Below are positions 16,768 to 25,866 of a DNA stretch of 64,000 nt, in pieces. The notes under the pieces were generated by a model. The model was not told the origin of the DNA and made no database searches. It saw only the letters and a program-made list of their open reading frames with translations. The DNA comes from an uncultured Bacteroidales bacterium (GTDB taxonomy: Bacteria; Bacteroidota; Bacteroidia; Bacteroidales; P3): positions 1 through 64,000 of the forward strand of contig ONDE01000009.1 in assembly GCA_900316515.1 (NCBI GenBank). The letters run 5' to 3'. The position numbers and the translations under genes are program-made. Each line of letters begins with the position of its first letter. The stretch's first letter is position 1.

Positions 16768-17442
16768 ATGATAGGTGACCAGATACTATATGAAGATAAC
16801 CACCTGATGGCTATCAACAAGTTGCCGGGCCAGATAACGCAAGGCGACAAGACTGGCGACACACCGCTTGCCGAGCTCGTGAAGGCGTATATCAAGGAGC
16901 GCGACAACAAACCTGGCCAGGTGTATTGCGGTGTCATTCATCGTCTTGACCGTCCTGTGTCGGGTGTGGTGCTGTTGGCCAAGACCTCCAAGGCTCTCTC
17001 GCGGATGTCGAAAGCCTTGCAGGACCGCAACTTCGAGAAGCATTACTGGGCTGTGGTCAAGAACGCCCCTCCGCAACCGGCGGCGATGCTCGAGAACTGG
17101 CTTGTGAAGAACGAGGAACGCAACAAGAGTTATGTCTTTGGTGCCGCACGGCCCAATGCCAAGCTGGCACGCCTCGAATACCGCGAGGTGGCTGTCAGCA
17201 CAGGTGGCTACCATCTGCTCGACGTCAACCTCCTCACCGGCCGCCATCATCAGATACGCTGCCAATTGGCCAATATTGGCTGCCCCATCAAGGGCGACCT
17301 CAAATATGGCGCCGAGCGCAGCAACCCCGACGGCAGCATATCGCTCCATGCATACAAGCTGACCTTTGTGCATCCAGTGACCCACGAGCGGATTACTATC
17401 ACCGCCCCCAATGTAGAAATAGAAAAAATGTTCAATATATGA
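16768..17442 (+). CDS. RluA-family RNA pseudouridine synthase
   Basis: The 224-residue enzyme converts uridine to pseudouridine in rRNA or tRNA. The catalytic motif HRLDRPVSGVVLLAKT (residues 57-72) carries the essential Asp, and TGRHHQIRCQL is the second family motif. There is no S4 domain, so the target cannot be named. It begins 9 bases after psd, and its stop overlaps the start of the C25 peptidase gene. Confidence 0.93.
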   Translation: MIGDQILYEDNHLMAINKLPGQITQGDKTGDTPLAELVKAYIKERDNKPGQVYCGVIHRLDRPVSGVVLLAKTSKALSRMSKALQDRNFEKHYWAVVKNAPPQPAAMLENWLVKNEERNKSYVFGAARPNAKLARLEYREVAVSTGGYHLLDVNLLTGRHHQIRCQLANIGCPIKGDLKYGAERSNPDGSISLHAYKLTFVHPVTHERITITAPNVEIEKMFNI

Positions 17443-19787
17443 AAAAAATAGTCCTATTTGCTGTTATCCTGTCAGCTATAACCACCCTCGGCGCACAGCA
17501 GGTGGTGGAGGACAACTTCTCGCAACTACGTCTTTCTTTCGGTGTGCCCGAACTCGCTACTGGCGAAGTAGGCCTTTGTGGAGACAAATACCTACAGCTC
17601 TCCATGCCTGGATTCATTGCCGGTGGCGAGGTGGGAAACCCCGAGGTGCCCGTCAGCACTTCGCTGCTCACCATCCCCTTCTGTTCGGCTGTCGAGGTTA
17701 CTGTGGAAAGCGCCTACTATGATACCGTTCATCTCGGTTCCTCGCTGCTGCCACTGCCACTGCAACCGTCGCGCAGCAAGTCGGACCGCAGTGAGCCTGT
17801 AGTGCATATAAACAGGGAAGTGTATGCTGCCGATGCCTTCTGCGGCCTTCCGCTGGCTAGCGTAGAGGTGATAGGCATTGCCCGTGACCGTCGTCTGGCA
17901 CAGCTGGTCTTCTCGCCTGTCAGCGTCAATCCCGTAAGCGGTGATGTCGTCGTCTGCCGTAAGGCCGACATCAAGGTGCGCTATATCGATGCCGACAGTG
18001 CAGCTACCGTGGAACACTACAATCGCTACCATACCCAGGCTTTCTCGGCAGGCAATACAATCAATACCCTCCTTGACACCAAGGGCGTTTCCAGTGCCAT
18101 GCCAATCCGTATGGTCATACTTACGCCTTCGAGCCTCAAATGCAATCGCCTCGAATCTTTTGCCAACTGGAAACGCACGCAGGGTATGCTCGTCGACATT
18201 GTTGTCACCGACGAGCGCGGGCTCAACACCAGCACCGCCATCGCCAACTACCTCAAAGACCTCTATACCAACGCCACTGCCGCCGCTCCTGCTCCTACAT
18301 ACCTTATAATTTGCGGCGACAACGAGCAGATTCCCGCTTTCTCAAGCAAGCTCTCCAACGGCTATAACGACCACGTCACCGACCTCTATTTCGTTACCTG
18401 GACATCGGACGATAACCTACCCGACTGCTACCAAGGGCGTTTCTCGGCTACAGATACTACCACCCTGCGCAACATCATCATCAAGACCATGCAGTACGAA
18501 CAGTACTACTTCGACGACGACAGCTACCTCTCCCGTGCCGCTCTTATCGCCGGTGTTGACAATACATATTGGAACAACACCAGCGACAATGGCTATAAGT
18601 ATGCCGACCCCAATATGGATTACGCTGCCAAATACTATGTCAAAGGCGACAATGGTTTCACCAGCGTGACATATTATAAGAACAATACCTCTTTTGCGCC
18701 CGACGGTGTGACCGTCACCGGCAGCAGCCGTCCGGCCTCTACCGCCACCGCTCTGCGCAACCTTTATAACAACGGCGTGGGTTGGATCAACTACTCCGCC
18801 CACGGCGACTGGGACGAGTGGTCGTATCCGAACTTCACCGTCAGCAACGTTTCATCCATGAACAATGTCGGTATGCCTTCGTTCATGATCGGCAACTGCT
18901 GCCTCTCCAACAAATTCAACAAGGGTGTCTGCTTGGGCGAGGCACTCATCCGTCGTGGTGCACGCCAGGGTGCTATCGGCTATATCGGCGGCACCAACTC
19001 TACCTACTGGACCGAAGACTTCTATTGGAGTGTCGGCATCCGTAGCAATATCTCTAATACGATGAATGCTACCTATCATGTCGATAAGCTGGGGGTCTAC
19101 GACCGTTTGTTCCACACTCATGGCGAGGCTTTTGAGAAACGTGCTGTCACTGCTGGCAAACTTGTGTATGACGGCAACCTCTCCGTCCAGAACTCATCGT
19201 CGCAGTCGATAATGAAGAAGTACTACTGGGAGATCTACGAACTCATGGGCGACCCGTCGCTCATGCCTTGGTTGGGTACCGCCACAGATCTCTCTATTGC
19301 TATCAACGACGACACCAACCCCATCAGGGTGCACACCGTGCCGTATGCCTATGTGTCACTCATCGACTCGGCAACCCTGCAGGTCTATGCGGCCACCTTC
19401 ACCGATGCCAACGGCGACGGCACCCTCGTGGTTCCCGCGTCGGTCAATGTCGCATCAACATTCATTGCTGCCATAGCCCAAGGCTACAAACCTTTCTTCA
19501 CCAGTGGCGTGCATCACGATATTGACGGACCTACGGTGATCGACAATGGTAGTGACGACAATACCATACAAATCTATCCCAATCCTGCCACAACCACCTG
19601 CACCGTCACCAGCGAGAAGAAGATGTACCTCGGACGGCTTTTCGACTCGCGTGGCTGCCTCATGGGTTCATTCTCCGCCGACGATACCGCTATGGTCATC
19701 CCGTTGGCCGACATCCCTCGCGGTATCTACCTGCTGCAGGTACATACCAGCGACACTATCTGCACAAAGCCGCTGATTGTTAAATAA
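17439..19787 (+). CDS. Gingipain-like C25 cysteine peptidase with T9SS sorting domain
   Basis: The 782-residue secreted peptidase has a signal peptide (MKKIVLFAVILSAITTLGAQ), a propeptide of about 200 residues, a C25 domain, and a C-terminal type A sorting domain (IYPNPATTTCTV, then DIPRGIYLLQV, ending PLIVK). The catalytic pair is visible as His455 in NYSAHGDW and Cys488 in IGNCCLSNK. The spacing of 33 is the same as His211-Cys244 of RgpB. It is coupled to a pseudouridine synthase gene by overlap, an odd partner. Substrate unknown; PorU-like sortases are longer and lack such a sorting domain. Confidence 0.92.
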   Translation: MKKIVLFAVILSAITTLGAQQVVEDNFSQLRLSFGVPELATGEVGLCGDKYLQLSMPGFIAGGEVGNPEVPVSTSLLTIPFCSAVEVTVESAYYDTVHLGSSLLPLPLQPSRSKSDRSEPVVHINREVYAADAFCGLPLASVEVIGIARDRRLAQLVFSPVSVNPVSGDVVVCRKADIKVRYIDADSAATVEHYNRYHTQAFSAGNTINTLLDTKGVSSAMPIRMVILTPSSLKCNRLESFANWKRTQGMLVDIVVTDERGLNTSTAIANYLKDLYTNATAAAPAPTYLIICGDNEQIPAFSSKLSNGYNDHVTDLYFVTWTSDDNLPDCYQGRFSATDTTTLRNIIIKTMQYEQYYFDDDSYLSRAALIAGVDNTYWNNTSDNGYKYADPNMDYAAKYYVKGDNGFTSVTYYKNNTSFAPDGVTVTGSSRPASTATALRNLYNNGVGWINYSAHGDWDEWSYPNFTVSNVSSMNNVGMPSFMIGNCCLSNKFNKGVCLGEALIRRGARQGAIGYIGGTNSTYWTEDFYWSVGIRSNISNTMNATYHVDKLGVYDRLFHTHGEAFEKRAVTAGKLVYDGNLSVQNSSSQSIMKKYYWEIYELMGDPSLMPWLGTATDLSIAINDDTNPIRVHTVPYAYVSLIDSATLQVYAATFTDANGDGTLVVPASVNVASTFIAAIAQGYKPFFTSGVHHDIDGPTVIDNGSDDNTIQIYPNPATTTCTVTSEKKMYLGRLFDSRGCLMGSFSADDTAMVIPLADIPRGIYLLQVHTSDTICTKPLIVK

Positions 19788-19790
19788 AAA

Positions 19791-19822
19791 GAAGGAGATA
19801 AGGCATCCGTCTTATCTCCTTC
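19791..19822. terminator. Bidirectional hairpin terminator
   Basis: Twelve-base perfect arms GAAGGAGATAAG and CTTATCTCCTTC surround an 8-base loop between the convergent C25 peptidase and arginine decarboxylase genes. Confidence 0.85.
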
Positions 19823-19843
19823 TTCGTTTCTGGTGCTTAACCT

Positions 19844-21244
19844 CTAGTATCCCAAAATCTTCAGCATCGATTTGTAACTTTGCTCCTTGGCAAAGAGTTT
19901 CGTCGTGTATTCGCCGTTCTCGTCCTTGTCGATGATTACGTGCTTGGGGGCAGGTATAAGGCAGTGTTGTATTCCGCCGTAGCCGCCGATGCTCTCCTGG
20001 TAGGCACCGGTGTGGAAGAAGCCTATATACAGCGGGTCACCCTTCTGCAGTTTCGGCAGGAAGATGGCGTTGGCGTGCGAGTCGGCGTTGTAGTAGTCCT
20101 CTGAATCGCAAGTCAATCCGCCTAGGAACACCCTTTGGTATTCGCAGTCCCAGTGGTTGATGGGCAGCATGATGAATCTTTGGTTGATGCCCCAGGTGTC
20201 GGGCAGTGTGGTGATGAAGCTCGAATCTATCATATACCACAGCTCGCGGTCGTTCTGCTGCTTCTGGTCCAGGATGCTATACAGTGTAGCGCCGCTTTCG
20301 CCCACGGTGAATGAACCGAACTCGGTGAAGATGTTCGGCTCTTCTACTCCGCGCAGCGTGCATATGTTCTTTATCTGGGCCAGTATTTCCTCTGCCATGT
20401 ATTCGTAGTCGTAGTTTGCCGCCAGGCTCACCTTCGACGGGAATCCGCCGCCGATATTCAGCGAGTCAAGCTCAGGACATACACGCTTCAGGTCGCAGTA
20501 GACATTGACGCATTTCGACAGCTCGTTCCAATAGTATGCCGTGTCGCGTATGCCGGTGTTGATGAAGAAGTGCAGCATTTTAAAGTGGAACTTGCGGTTC
20601 GGTTTTATCTGCTCCTCGTAGAACGACACGATGTCGTGGTAGCGGATGCCCAGACGCGAGGTGTAGAAATCGAACTTCGGCTCCTCTTCCGAGGCTATAC
20701 GGATGCCAAGTTGCATGGGCTCGTTGGCATCGGTCAGTGTGGTGTCGAGTTGGTGGAATTCGTTCTTGTTGTCCAGCACGGGTATCACGTTGCGGAAACC
20801 GTCGTTGAAGATGCCGACGATGTTTTCTATGTATTGGTCCTTTTTGAATCCGTTGCACACAATGACCTTGTCCTTGTCGATCAGGCCTTGCGCGTGCAAC
20901 TCTTGAATCAGGTTTATGTCGAATGCCGACGATGTCTCGAGGTTAATATCGTTCTTCAGTGCCTCTTCCAGCACGAATGCAAAGTGGCTGCTTTTGGTGC
21001 AGTAGCAATAATTGTACGTGCCTTTGTAGTCGGTTTTGGCTATTGCGACATTGAACAGGCGCTTGGCACGCTGTATCTGTGAGCTGATCTTGGGCAGATA
21101 GGTGATTTTCAGCGGTGTGCCATACTGCTTGATTACCTCCATCAACGGTATGTCGTGGAACATCAATTCGCCTTCTTCCGTGCGGAATTCATCCTGCGGA
21201 AAGTCGAAAGTCTGGTCAATCAGGTCGTAATACTTGTTTTTCAT
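19844..21244 (-). CDS. speA: Arginine decarboxylase (fold type III, short form)
   Basis: The 466-residue PLP enzyme belongs to the Orn/DAP/Arg decarboxylase group 2. The PLP lysine is in NYCYCTKSSHF near residue 82, the GGG phosphate-binding loop is in LDSLNIGGGFPS, and the C-terminal part has GLTCDSEDYY and GAYQESIGGYGG. It is close to the flavobacterial biosynthetic arginine decarboxylase. It would give agmatine for polyamine synthesis. Substrate assignment rests on resemblance; diaminopimelate or carboxynorspermidine decarboxylases are alternatives. A promoter is at 21306-21313. Confidence 0.82.
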   Translation of the reverse strand: MKNKYYDLIDQTFDFPQDEFRTEEGELMFHDIPLMEVIKQYGTPLKITYLPKISSQIQRAKRLFNVAIAKTDYKGTYNYCYCTKSSHFAFVLEEALKNDINLETSSAFDINLIQELHAQGLIDKDKVIVCNGFKKDQYIENIVGIFNDGFRNVIPVLDNKNEFHQLDTTLTDANEPMQLGIRIASEEEPKFDFYTSRLGIRYHDIVSFYEEQIKPNRKFHFKMLHFFINTGIRDTAYYWNELSKCVNVYCDLKRVCPELDSLNIGGGFPSKVSLAANYDYEYMAEEILAQIKNICTLRGVEEPNIFTEFGSFTVGESGATLYSILDQKQQNDRELWYMIDSSFITTLPDTWGINQRFIMLPINHWDCEYQRVFLGGLTCDSEDYYNADSHANAIFLPKLQKGDPLYIGFFHTGAYQESIGGYGGIQHCLIPAPKHVIIDKDENGEYTTKLFAKEQSYKSMLKILGY

Positions 21245-21305
21245 TGCAACTAAATTAATTAATTTACAATTATTTTACCAATCCGACTCACTTGGATTGC
21301 GACTG

Positions 21306-21313
21306 CAAATATA
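21306..21313 (-). promoter_or_regulatory. -7 box of the arginine decarboxylase promoter
   Basis: TATATTTG on the minus strand, about 60 bases upstream of the ATG. The intervening leader is AT-rich. Confidence 0.5.
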
Positions 21314-21355
21314 CAACTAATTTAATTACTTTGATAAAAAATATTAGTCAGGTAT

Positions 21356-21385
21356 AAAAAAAGCCCGCGTGTAGCGGGCTTTTTT
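21356..21385. terminator. Bidirectional hairpin terminator
   Basis: AAAAAAGCCCGC and GCGGGCTTTTTT surround a 5-base loop, between the FKBP gene and the arginine decarboxylase promoter. Confidence 0.9.
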
Positions 21386-21417
21386 ATGTGTCGGTTTATA
21401 TGGATTGATCGTGCTGT

Positions 21418-22122
21418 TTAATCCTTATACAGCTCGTGCAGTTCTATCTCGTATATCAATGGGGTGTAGCCAGGAACGCTGCCGCTGCCATTGGGACCGA
21501 AGGCCAGCTGGTAGGGGAAATAGAAGCGGTAGAGGCTGCCGGCGTTCATTAGTTGGAATGCTTCGATGAGTCCGGGGAACATGGGGTTGCCCACCACGTG
21601 GATTATCGATTCGCGTTTGCCGTATGTCTGGTCGAAGGGTTCGTTGGTGAGCATCAGATAGCTGCGGTAGTCGAAGCGGATGCGTTGTGCGTAGGATGCC
21701 TTGGGGCCTTTGCCTTCACGCAATACTTCGTAGTAGAAACCAGCGGGGTGGCGTTTCACGTTGGGGTTGGTGCGTTCCAGATTGGCGAAGTAGAGTTGCT
21801 GAACCGAGTCTAACGATGTTTCCATCGTTTTCATCTTTTCTTTCTGGCGCACTTGAGCCATTGCATATATATATTGTATCACTTCGTTGTAGACAGAGTC
21901 TTCGAGGGGCTGTTTCTTGCCTTCAAGGGTGTGCTTCACTGCCGCAAGGAACACCTCGTGGTCTATCTCTACTGCGTCGCCGCTGAGGATACTGTTACCG
22001 ACGCTTTCGCCCATGGCCCAGGAAAGGGTGTCGGTCTGAGTGTTAAGTTTTGGAGCGTTGTTATTGCAACCGACCAACAGGAGTGTCGCTGCAACAAAAA
22101 TGGGTGTAACTTTTTTTATCAT
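21418..22122 (-). CDS. FKBP-type peptidyl-prolyl isomerase lipoprotein
   Basis: The 234-residue protein has a lipoprotein signal (ATLLLVGC, Cys at about 19), a helical linker, and a C-terminal FKBP domain: RIRFDYRSYLMLTNEPFDQTYGK, PGLIEAFQLMNAGSLYRFYFPYQLAFG, PLIYEIELHEL. It would help fold exported proteins in the periplasm. The GldI subgroup of gliding/T9SS bacteria has this plan, but the sequence alone does not settle that link. It is the last gene before a strong terminator. Confidence 0.9.
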   Translation of the reverse strand: MIKKVTPIFVAATLLLVGCNNNAPKLNTQTDTLSWAMGESVGNSILSGDAVEIDHEVFLAAVKHTLEGKKQPLEDSVYNEVIQYIYAMAQVRQKEKMKTMETSLDSVQQLYFANLERTNPNVKRHPAGFYYEVLREGKGPKASYAQRIRFDYRSYLMLTNEPFDQTYGKRESIIHVVGNPMFPGLIEAFQLMNAGSLYRFYFPYQLAFGPNGSGSVPGYTPLIYEIELHELYKD

Positions 22123-22181
22123 GGTTGTTCGTGTATGTTTATCTTTATATTAAATTAGTTTATTTGTGATGGCTAATGGCC

Positions 22182-23618
22182 TCACTTTCCGCGTCCCTGC
22201 AGTATTATGATTACCGTGTAGAGCAGTATCTTTATGTCGGTCGAGAGCGACATGTTGTCGAGGTAGAGGAGGTCGTAGCGGAGTCGTTCCACCATCTCGT
22301 CGACCGATGATGCGTAGCCGTACTTGACCTGTCCCCATGATGTGATGCCGGGTTTCACGCGCTGTAGCAGTTGGTATTCTGGCGCACGGCGCACTATCTG
22401 GTCGATGTAGAACTGGCGTTCGGGACGGGGGCCGACGAGGGACATGGTGCCGCGGAGGACGTTGTAGAACTGCGGTATCTCGTCTAGGCGCACTTTGCGC
22501 ATGAAACGGCCGAAGGGCGTTATGCGCGGATCGTCGTCCTTGGAGAGGGCGGGGCCTGCCTGCTCGGCGTCGACGTACATCGAGCGGAACTTGTGCATCT
22601 TGAACGGACGCCCCAGGTATCCTATTCGCTCCTGGGCGTAGAAGACAGGCCCCGGAGAGGTCATCTTGACAATGAGCGCGGTAACAAGGTATACGGGCGA
22701 CAGCAGTACGATGGCCAGCAGCGAAAAGATAATGTCGAAAAGCCGCTTCAGCGAATACTGCCATTCGGGCATCAGTCGGTTGTTGATGACAATCAAGGTG
22801 GAGTGGAAGATGTTGTCCTGCTTGATAGAGCCTACTATTATATCGCGCGCGTCAGGCGTAATCTTTATTATTATGTCACCGCTGGTGGCGGCGGCTTGTA
22901 TTATCTCGTTAATCCGCTGCTGCTGCTCGGGTTCGAGGGCTATGATCACCTCCTCGATGTTCTTCTGCTGCACTATGGCGCGTAGGTCGGCGATATTGCC
23001 CAGGGAGGGCATGATGGAGTCCAATGAGGAATGAGGAGTGAGGAATGAGGAATGTTCATCGTTGATAGTGACGTAGCCGACGAAGAGGTTGCCTGAGTAT
23101 ATCTCCTGGTTTTCCAGATCCAGGTAGGTCTGTAGCGCCCGCGGCCCGTTGCCTATCATGAGGGTCGGGAAGCCCAGACGGCGCTGGTGTACGCTGTCGA
23201 CGGTGTGCGTGGTGATAATCAGTCGCGGTATGTAGGTCAGCGTGAAGTGTACCGCAAACAGGAATAGGAACGACGCATAGTGGTAGCGGTACGACGCAAA
23301 CACATCGTCTATCAGCAGCAGGAAGTATATGACGACGACGCCTATGGTAGTCGCTATCAAGGTCTCCGTCAGCTCCTTCAGCCTCGCCTTGCGCAACACA
23401 TTGCGGTACGAACCTTGTATGGTGTACAACGCCAGCCAGCCGGCAGGCACGAGTATGAGGCCTGCCCAGAAGTTATTGTCTGAGAGGATGTGCCCGAGTA
23501 TCTCGCTCCATGGTGTGCCCTCAAGTGCCGCCTTGCGGAACACAAACAGGGCTCCCCATGCCAGCATGGCCGACAAGGTGTCGCAAAGTATATATTTGAT
23601 TGTCTGTCTTTTCTTCAC
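22182..23618 (-). CDS. Polyprenyl-phosphate sugar-1-phosphate transferase (exopolysaccharide initiation)
   Basis: The 478-residue protein has four or five N-terminal helices, a CoA-binding-like central domain, a membrane helix near residue 300, and the bacterial sugar transferase domain (KRLFDIIFSLLAIVLLSP, then KMTSPGPVFYAQERIG, FKMHKFRSMYVDAEQ, RKVRLDEIPQFYNVLRGTMSLVGPRPE). It starts glycan assembly on undecaprenyl phosphate. Residues EHSSFLTPHSSLDS in the central domain are encoded by a period-7 repeat. No capsule cluster is adjacent. The gene overlaps the next lipoprotein gene by 4 bases. Confidence 0.94.
   Translation of the reverse strand: MKKRQTIKYILCDTLSAMLAWGALFVFRKAALEGTPWSEILGHILSDNNFWAGLILVPAGWLALYTIQGSYRNVLRKARLKELTETLIATTIGVVVIYFLLLIDDVFASYRYHYASFLFLFAVHFTLTYIPRLIITTHTVDSVHQRRLGFPTLMIGNGPRALQTYLDLENQEIYSGNLFVGYVTINDEHSSFLTPHSSLDSIMPSLGNIADLRAIVQQKNIEEVIIALEPEQQQRINEIIQAAATSGDIIIKITPDARDIIVGSIKQDNIFHSTLIVINNRLMPEWQYSLKRLFDIIFSLLAIVLLSPVYLVTALIVKMTSPGPVFYAQERIGYLGRPFKMHKFRSMYVDAEQAGPALSKDDDPRITPFGRFMRKVRLDEIPQFYNVLRGTMSLVGPRPERQFYIDQIVRRAPEYQLLQRVKPGITSWGQVKYGYASSVDEMVERLRYDLLYLDNMSLSTDIKILLYTVIIILQGRGK
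23021..23056. repeat. In-frame period-7 repeat in the sugar transferase gene
   Basis: Four atgagga/gtgagga units lie in the central domain and encode EHSSFLTPHSSL on the minus strand. Confidence 0.75.
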
Positions 23619-24538
23619 AATACTACGTTGGTTGTTATAAGTTTCACATTGTCAATCCGCACCTTGCCTTCGATGCCATCGGTGTTCAATGCCGAGAACG
23701 ATATCTTGAAAGTGGCATGGTGATTGAAGTAAGCCCACGTACGACCAAGGTTGATGTACATGTGCTGCCATTTGTCCGTTGGATTTATCACCATCACCGG
23801 CAGCACATCCTCGGCGCCGCCGTTCACATAGGCCGAATGCATATACACCTGCAGGCGCACGTCGCTGCGCGTGTCCAGTTCCAGATACACGATGCTGCTG
23901 GGGTCGCTGACGCTGAAGGGGTCGCCGCTGATGGCGAAACGTTTCGTGAGGTCGGCGGCGCTCACCGTCAACTCGCCGTAGCCGTCGCCCGTGCATGCAC
24001 TGTCGCTGTTGTTCACCGTGACCAGCGTCGAGTCGAAGCGCACACTCCCTTCATCGTGGTCGAACGAAGCCCAGAACAGCTTGTGTGTGAAGGCCGAATA
24101 GCGTGTCGTCAGCGTGCCTATGTTCAGTGTGTCGCCGCTGACAAACGTAGTGCTGTCGCCAGCCGTCAGGTGTATCTTGTCATAAAACGTATAGTAGGGT
24201 AGGGTGCCAGAGATACCGCTCTGCTCTATGGCGGGGTATATGTCGATATAGTCGGCCTGGCCGTTGAAAAGCAGCGGCGTCGTGAACGGCAGACGGAACA
24301 AACCCACCGTGTCCACACTCATGCTCCCTGGGTAGTGCGCCACCACATATGCCGCAACAATATCACTGCGGTAAAACCCCATATTGTACGACAGCGGGTC
24401 CTCGTCGCTGATGTCTACGTTGATACCCTCGATGTGCAGAAACGACGGCGCCGTGAAGTCCTCCTCCTTGCAACCCACCAGGGCCATGGCGGCAAACAAC
24501 ATCACGACAGCGGCAGATAGTTTATTTCTATTATTCAT
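23615..24538 (-). CDS. Hypothetical lipoprotein
   Basis: The 307-residue protein has a lipoprotein signal (FAAMALVGC, Cys at about 23). The remainder is rich in beta-strand-like segments and ends VRIDNVKLITTNVVL, the look of a carbohydrate-binding or jelly-roll surface domain. I do not recognise a family. It is coupled by a 4-base overlap to the sugar transferase gene, so the two are likely made together; whether the protein touches the same glycan is unknown. Confidence 0.75.
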   Translation of the reverse strand: MNNRNKLSAAVVMLFAAMALVGCKEEDFTAPSFLHIEGINVDISDEDPLSYNMGFYRSDIVAAYVVAHYPGSMSVDTVGLFRLPFTTPLLFNGQADYIDIYPAIEQSGISGTLPYYTFYDKIHLTAGDSTTFVSGDTLNIGTLTTRYSAFTHKLFWASFDHDEGSVRFDSTLVTVNNSDSACTGDGYGELTVSAADLTKRFAISGDPFSVSDPSSIVYLELDTRSDVRLQVYMHSAYVNGGAEDVLPVMVINPTDKWQHMYINLGRTWAYFNHHATFKISFSALNTDGIEGKVRIDNVKLITTNVVL

Positions 24539-24599
24539 AATCCTTCCCCTATTAACGCCCCACGTCCGAAAATATTATACCTCCACCACAAAAATAAAA

Positions 24600-24662
24600 T
24601 AATACACATCCACATCACATACTGCTCACATACTGCTCACATACTACTCACATACTACTCAC
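24600..24662. repeat. Period-11 tandem repeat (catactactca type)
   Basis: Two catactgctca units are followed by two catactactca units. The array is the reverse complement of those at 9838 and 55560, in a gene-free 24541-24738 gap. Confidence 0.85.
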
Positions 24663-24738
24663 TCCCCCTAAAAAAACTCGGCACAATAAATTGCGGTAGG
24701 TCGGCGTTATTGTGGTGTACTTTAAAACGAAGCACTAT

Positions 24739-25287
24739 ATGAAGGAACTGGCAATGCACGTCTACGACCTGATGGAGAACTCCACGGCCGCAAACGCTAA
24801 AGATGTCAAGCTGACTATCGTGGACAGCCTGAAGAACAACGACTTCCACTTCACCATCGAGGACAACGGCAAGGGCATGAGCCCCGAGTTCCTCGCCAAG
24901 GTCACCGACCCCTATACCACCAGCCGCACCACCCGCAAGGTTGGCCTCGGCCTGCCGCTCATCAAGATGAACACCGAGAAATGCGGCGGCGGCATGAAGC
25001 TCACCTCCGAAGTCGGTGTGGGCACCCGCCTCGAATTCTGGTTTGAACACAACAACTGGGACCGCCCGCCCATGGGCGACCTCCCTGGCACCCTTGTCAT
25101 GCTCCTCTCGGCACACGAGGACATCCATTTCGTTATCACCTACCGCACCGACGACGACGAGTTCGTCCTTGACACCGACGAGCTCAAGGAAGCCCTCGAC
25201 GGCATGTCCATGAACGACATCCACATCATCAACTACCTCAAGGAGATGATCTCCGAAAACCTGAAGGAGATTAAGGCTAATGAGTAG
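24739..25287 (+). CDS. Stand-alone GHKL ATPase domain protein
   Basis: The 182-residue protein is essentially one HATPase_c domain: N box DLMENSTAANA (the Asn binding Mg-ATP), G1 box FTIEDNGKGMSPE, and the G2 box KVGLGLPL. There is no histidine phosphorylation domain or sensor. I chose the ATG at MKELAMHVYDLMENS, the usual opening of this family; a GTG 27 bases upstream is possible. Relatives occur beside iron hydrogenase genes in anaerobes, but no hydrogenase is near here. A phosphoesterase gene follows after a repeat array. Confidence 0.85.
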   Translation: MKELAMHVYDLMENSTAANAKDVKLTIVDSLKNNDFHFTIEDNGKGMSPEFLAKVTDPYTTSRTTRKVGLGLPLIKMNTEKCGGGMKLTSEVGVGTRLEFWFEHNNWDRPPMGDLPGTLVMLLSAHEDIHFVITYRTDDDEFVLDTDELKEALDGMSMNDIHIINYLKEMISENLKEIKANE

Positions 25288-25319
25288 TTAAGTAGACAGT
25301 AGTTAAGTAGTTAAGGCAA
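25285..25319. repeat. Degenerate 7/8-bp tandem repeat
   Basis: Units of agtagtt/aagtaga/cagtagtt fill the gap between the GHKL and phosphoesterase genes. Confidence 0.65.
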
Positions 25320-25805
25320 ATGCGTAGGATAGGTATTCTTTCTGATACTCACGGCGTGGTGCCCAAGCAGGTGTACTCCTTCTTCAACGACTGCGACGAG
25401 TTGTGGCACGCCGGCGACCTGGGCCCAGGGGTGCTCGACGAGCTCCGTGCGTGGAAAGAGGTGCGCGCCGTCTACGGCAACTGCGACAGCTTCGCCCTCC
25501 ACTACGAACTCGAGGAGCGCGCCTTCTTCGTGGTCGAAGGGCAACGAGTGCTGATGACACACATCGGCGGCTGGCCGGGCCACTACCCCTACGAGCTGCG
25601 CCGCACGCTCGAACTGGCCAAGCCCGACATCTTCGTCTGCGGCCACAGCCACATCCTCAAGGTCATGTACGACAAAGATATGGGTTTCCTGCACATCAAC
25701 CCCGGTGCCTGTGGGCATCAGGGCTTCCACAAGGTCGGCACCCTGGTGCGATTCACCATCGACGGCACCCCCAAAGACCTCGAAATAATGGATTTCCCAA
25801 AATAA
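25320..25805 (+). CDS. YfcE/MJ0936-type metallophosphoesterase
   Basis: The 161-residue enzyme has the calcineurin-like metal ligands in order: GILSDTHG (8-12), HAGDLG, GNCD, MTHIGG and CGHSH. Small phosphodiesterases of this group hydrolyse simple phosphodiesters in vitro; the natural substrate is unknown. The gene is preceded by a period-7/8 repeat array and followed by a hairpin terminator. Confidence 0.92.
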   Translation: MRRIGILSDTHGVVPKQVYSFFNDCDELWHAGDLGPGVLDELRAWKEVRAVYGNCDSFALHYELEERAFFVVEGQRVLMTHIGGWPGHYPYELRRTLELAKPDIFVCGHSHILKVMYDKDMGFLHINPGACGHQGFHKVGTLVRFTIDGTPKDLEIMDFPK

Positions 25806-25810
25806 TAAAA

Positions 25811-25837
25811 GAGCCGCAACCTGCTTGGTCGCGGCTC
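25811..25837. terminator. Hairpin terminator
   Basis: Arms GAGCCGCAACC and GGTCGCGGCTC (one mismatch) stand between convergent genes and are followed by a CT-rich tail. Confidence 0.75.
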
Positions 25838-25866
25838 CTTCTTGTCTACTGCTATCCTGCGAATGG

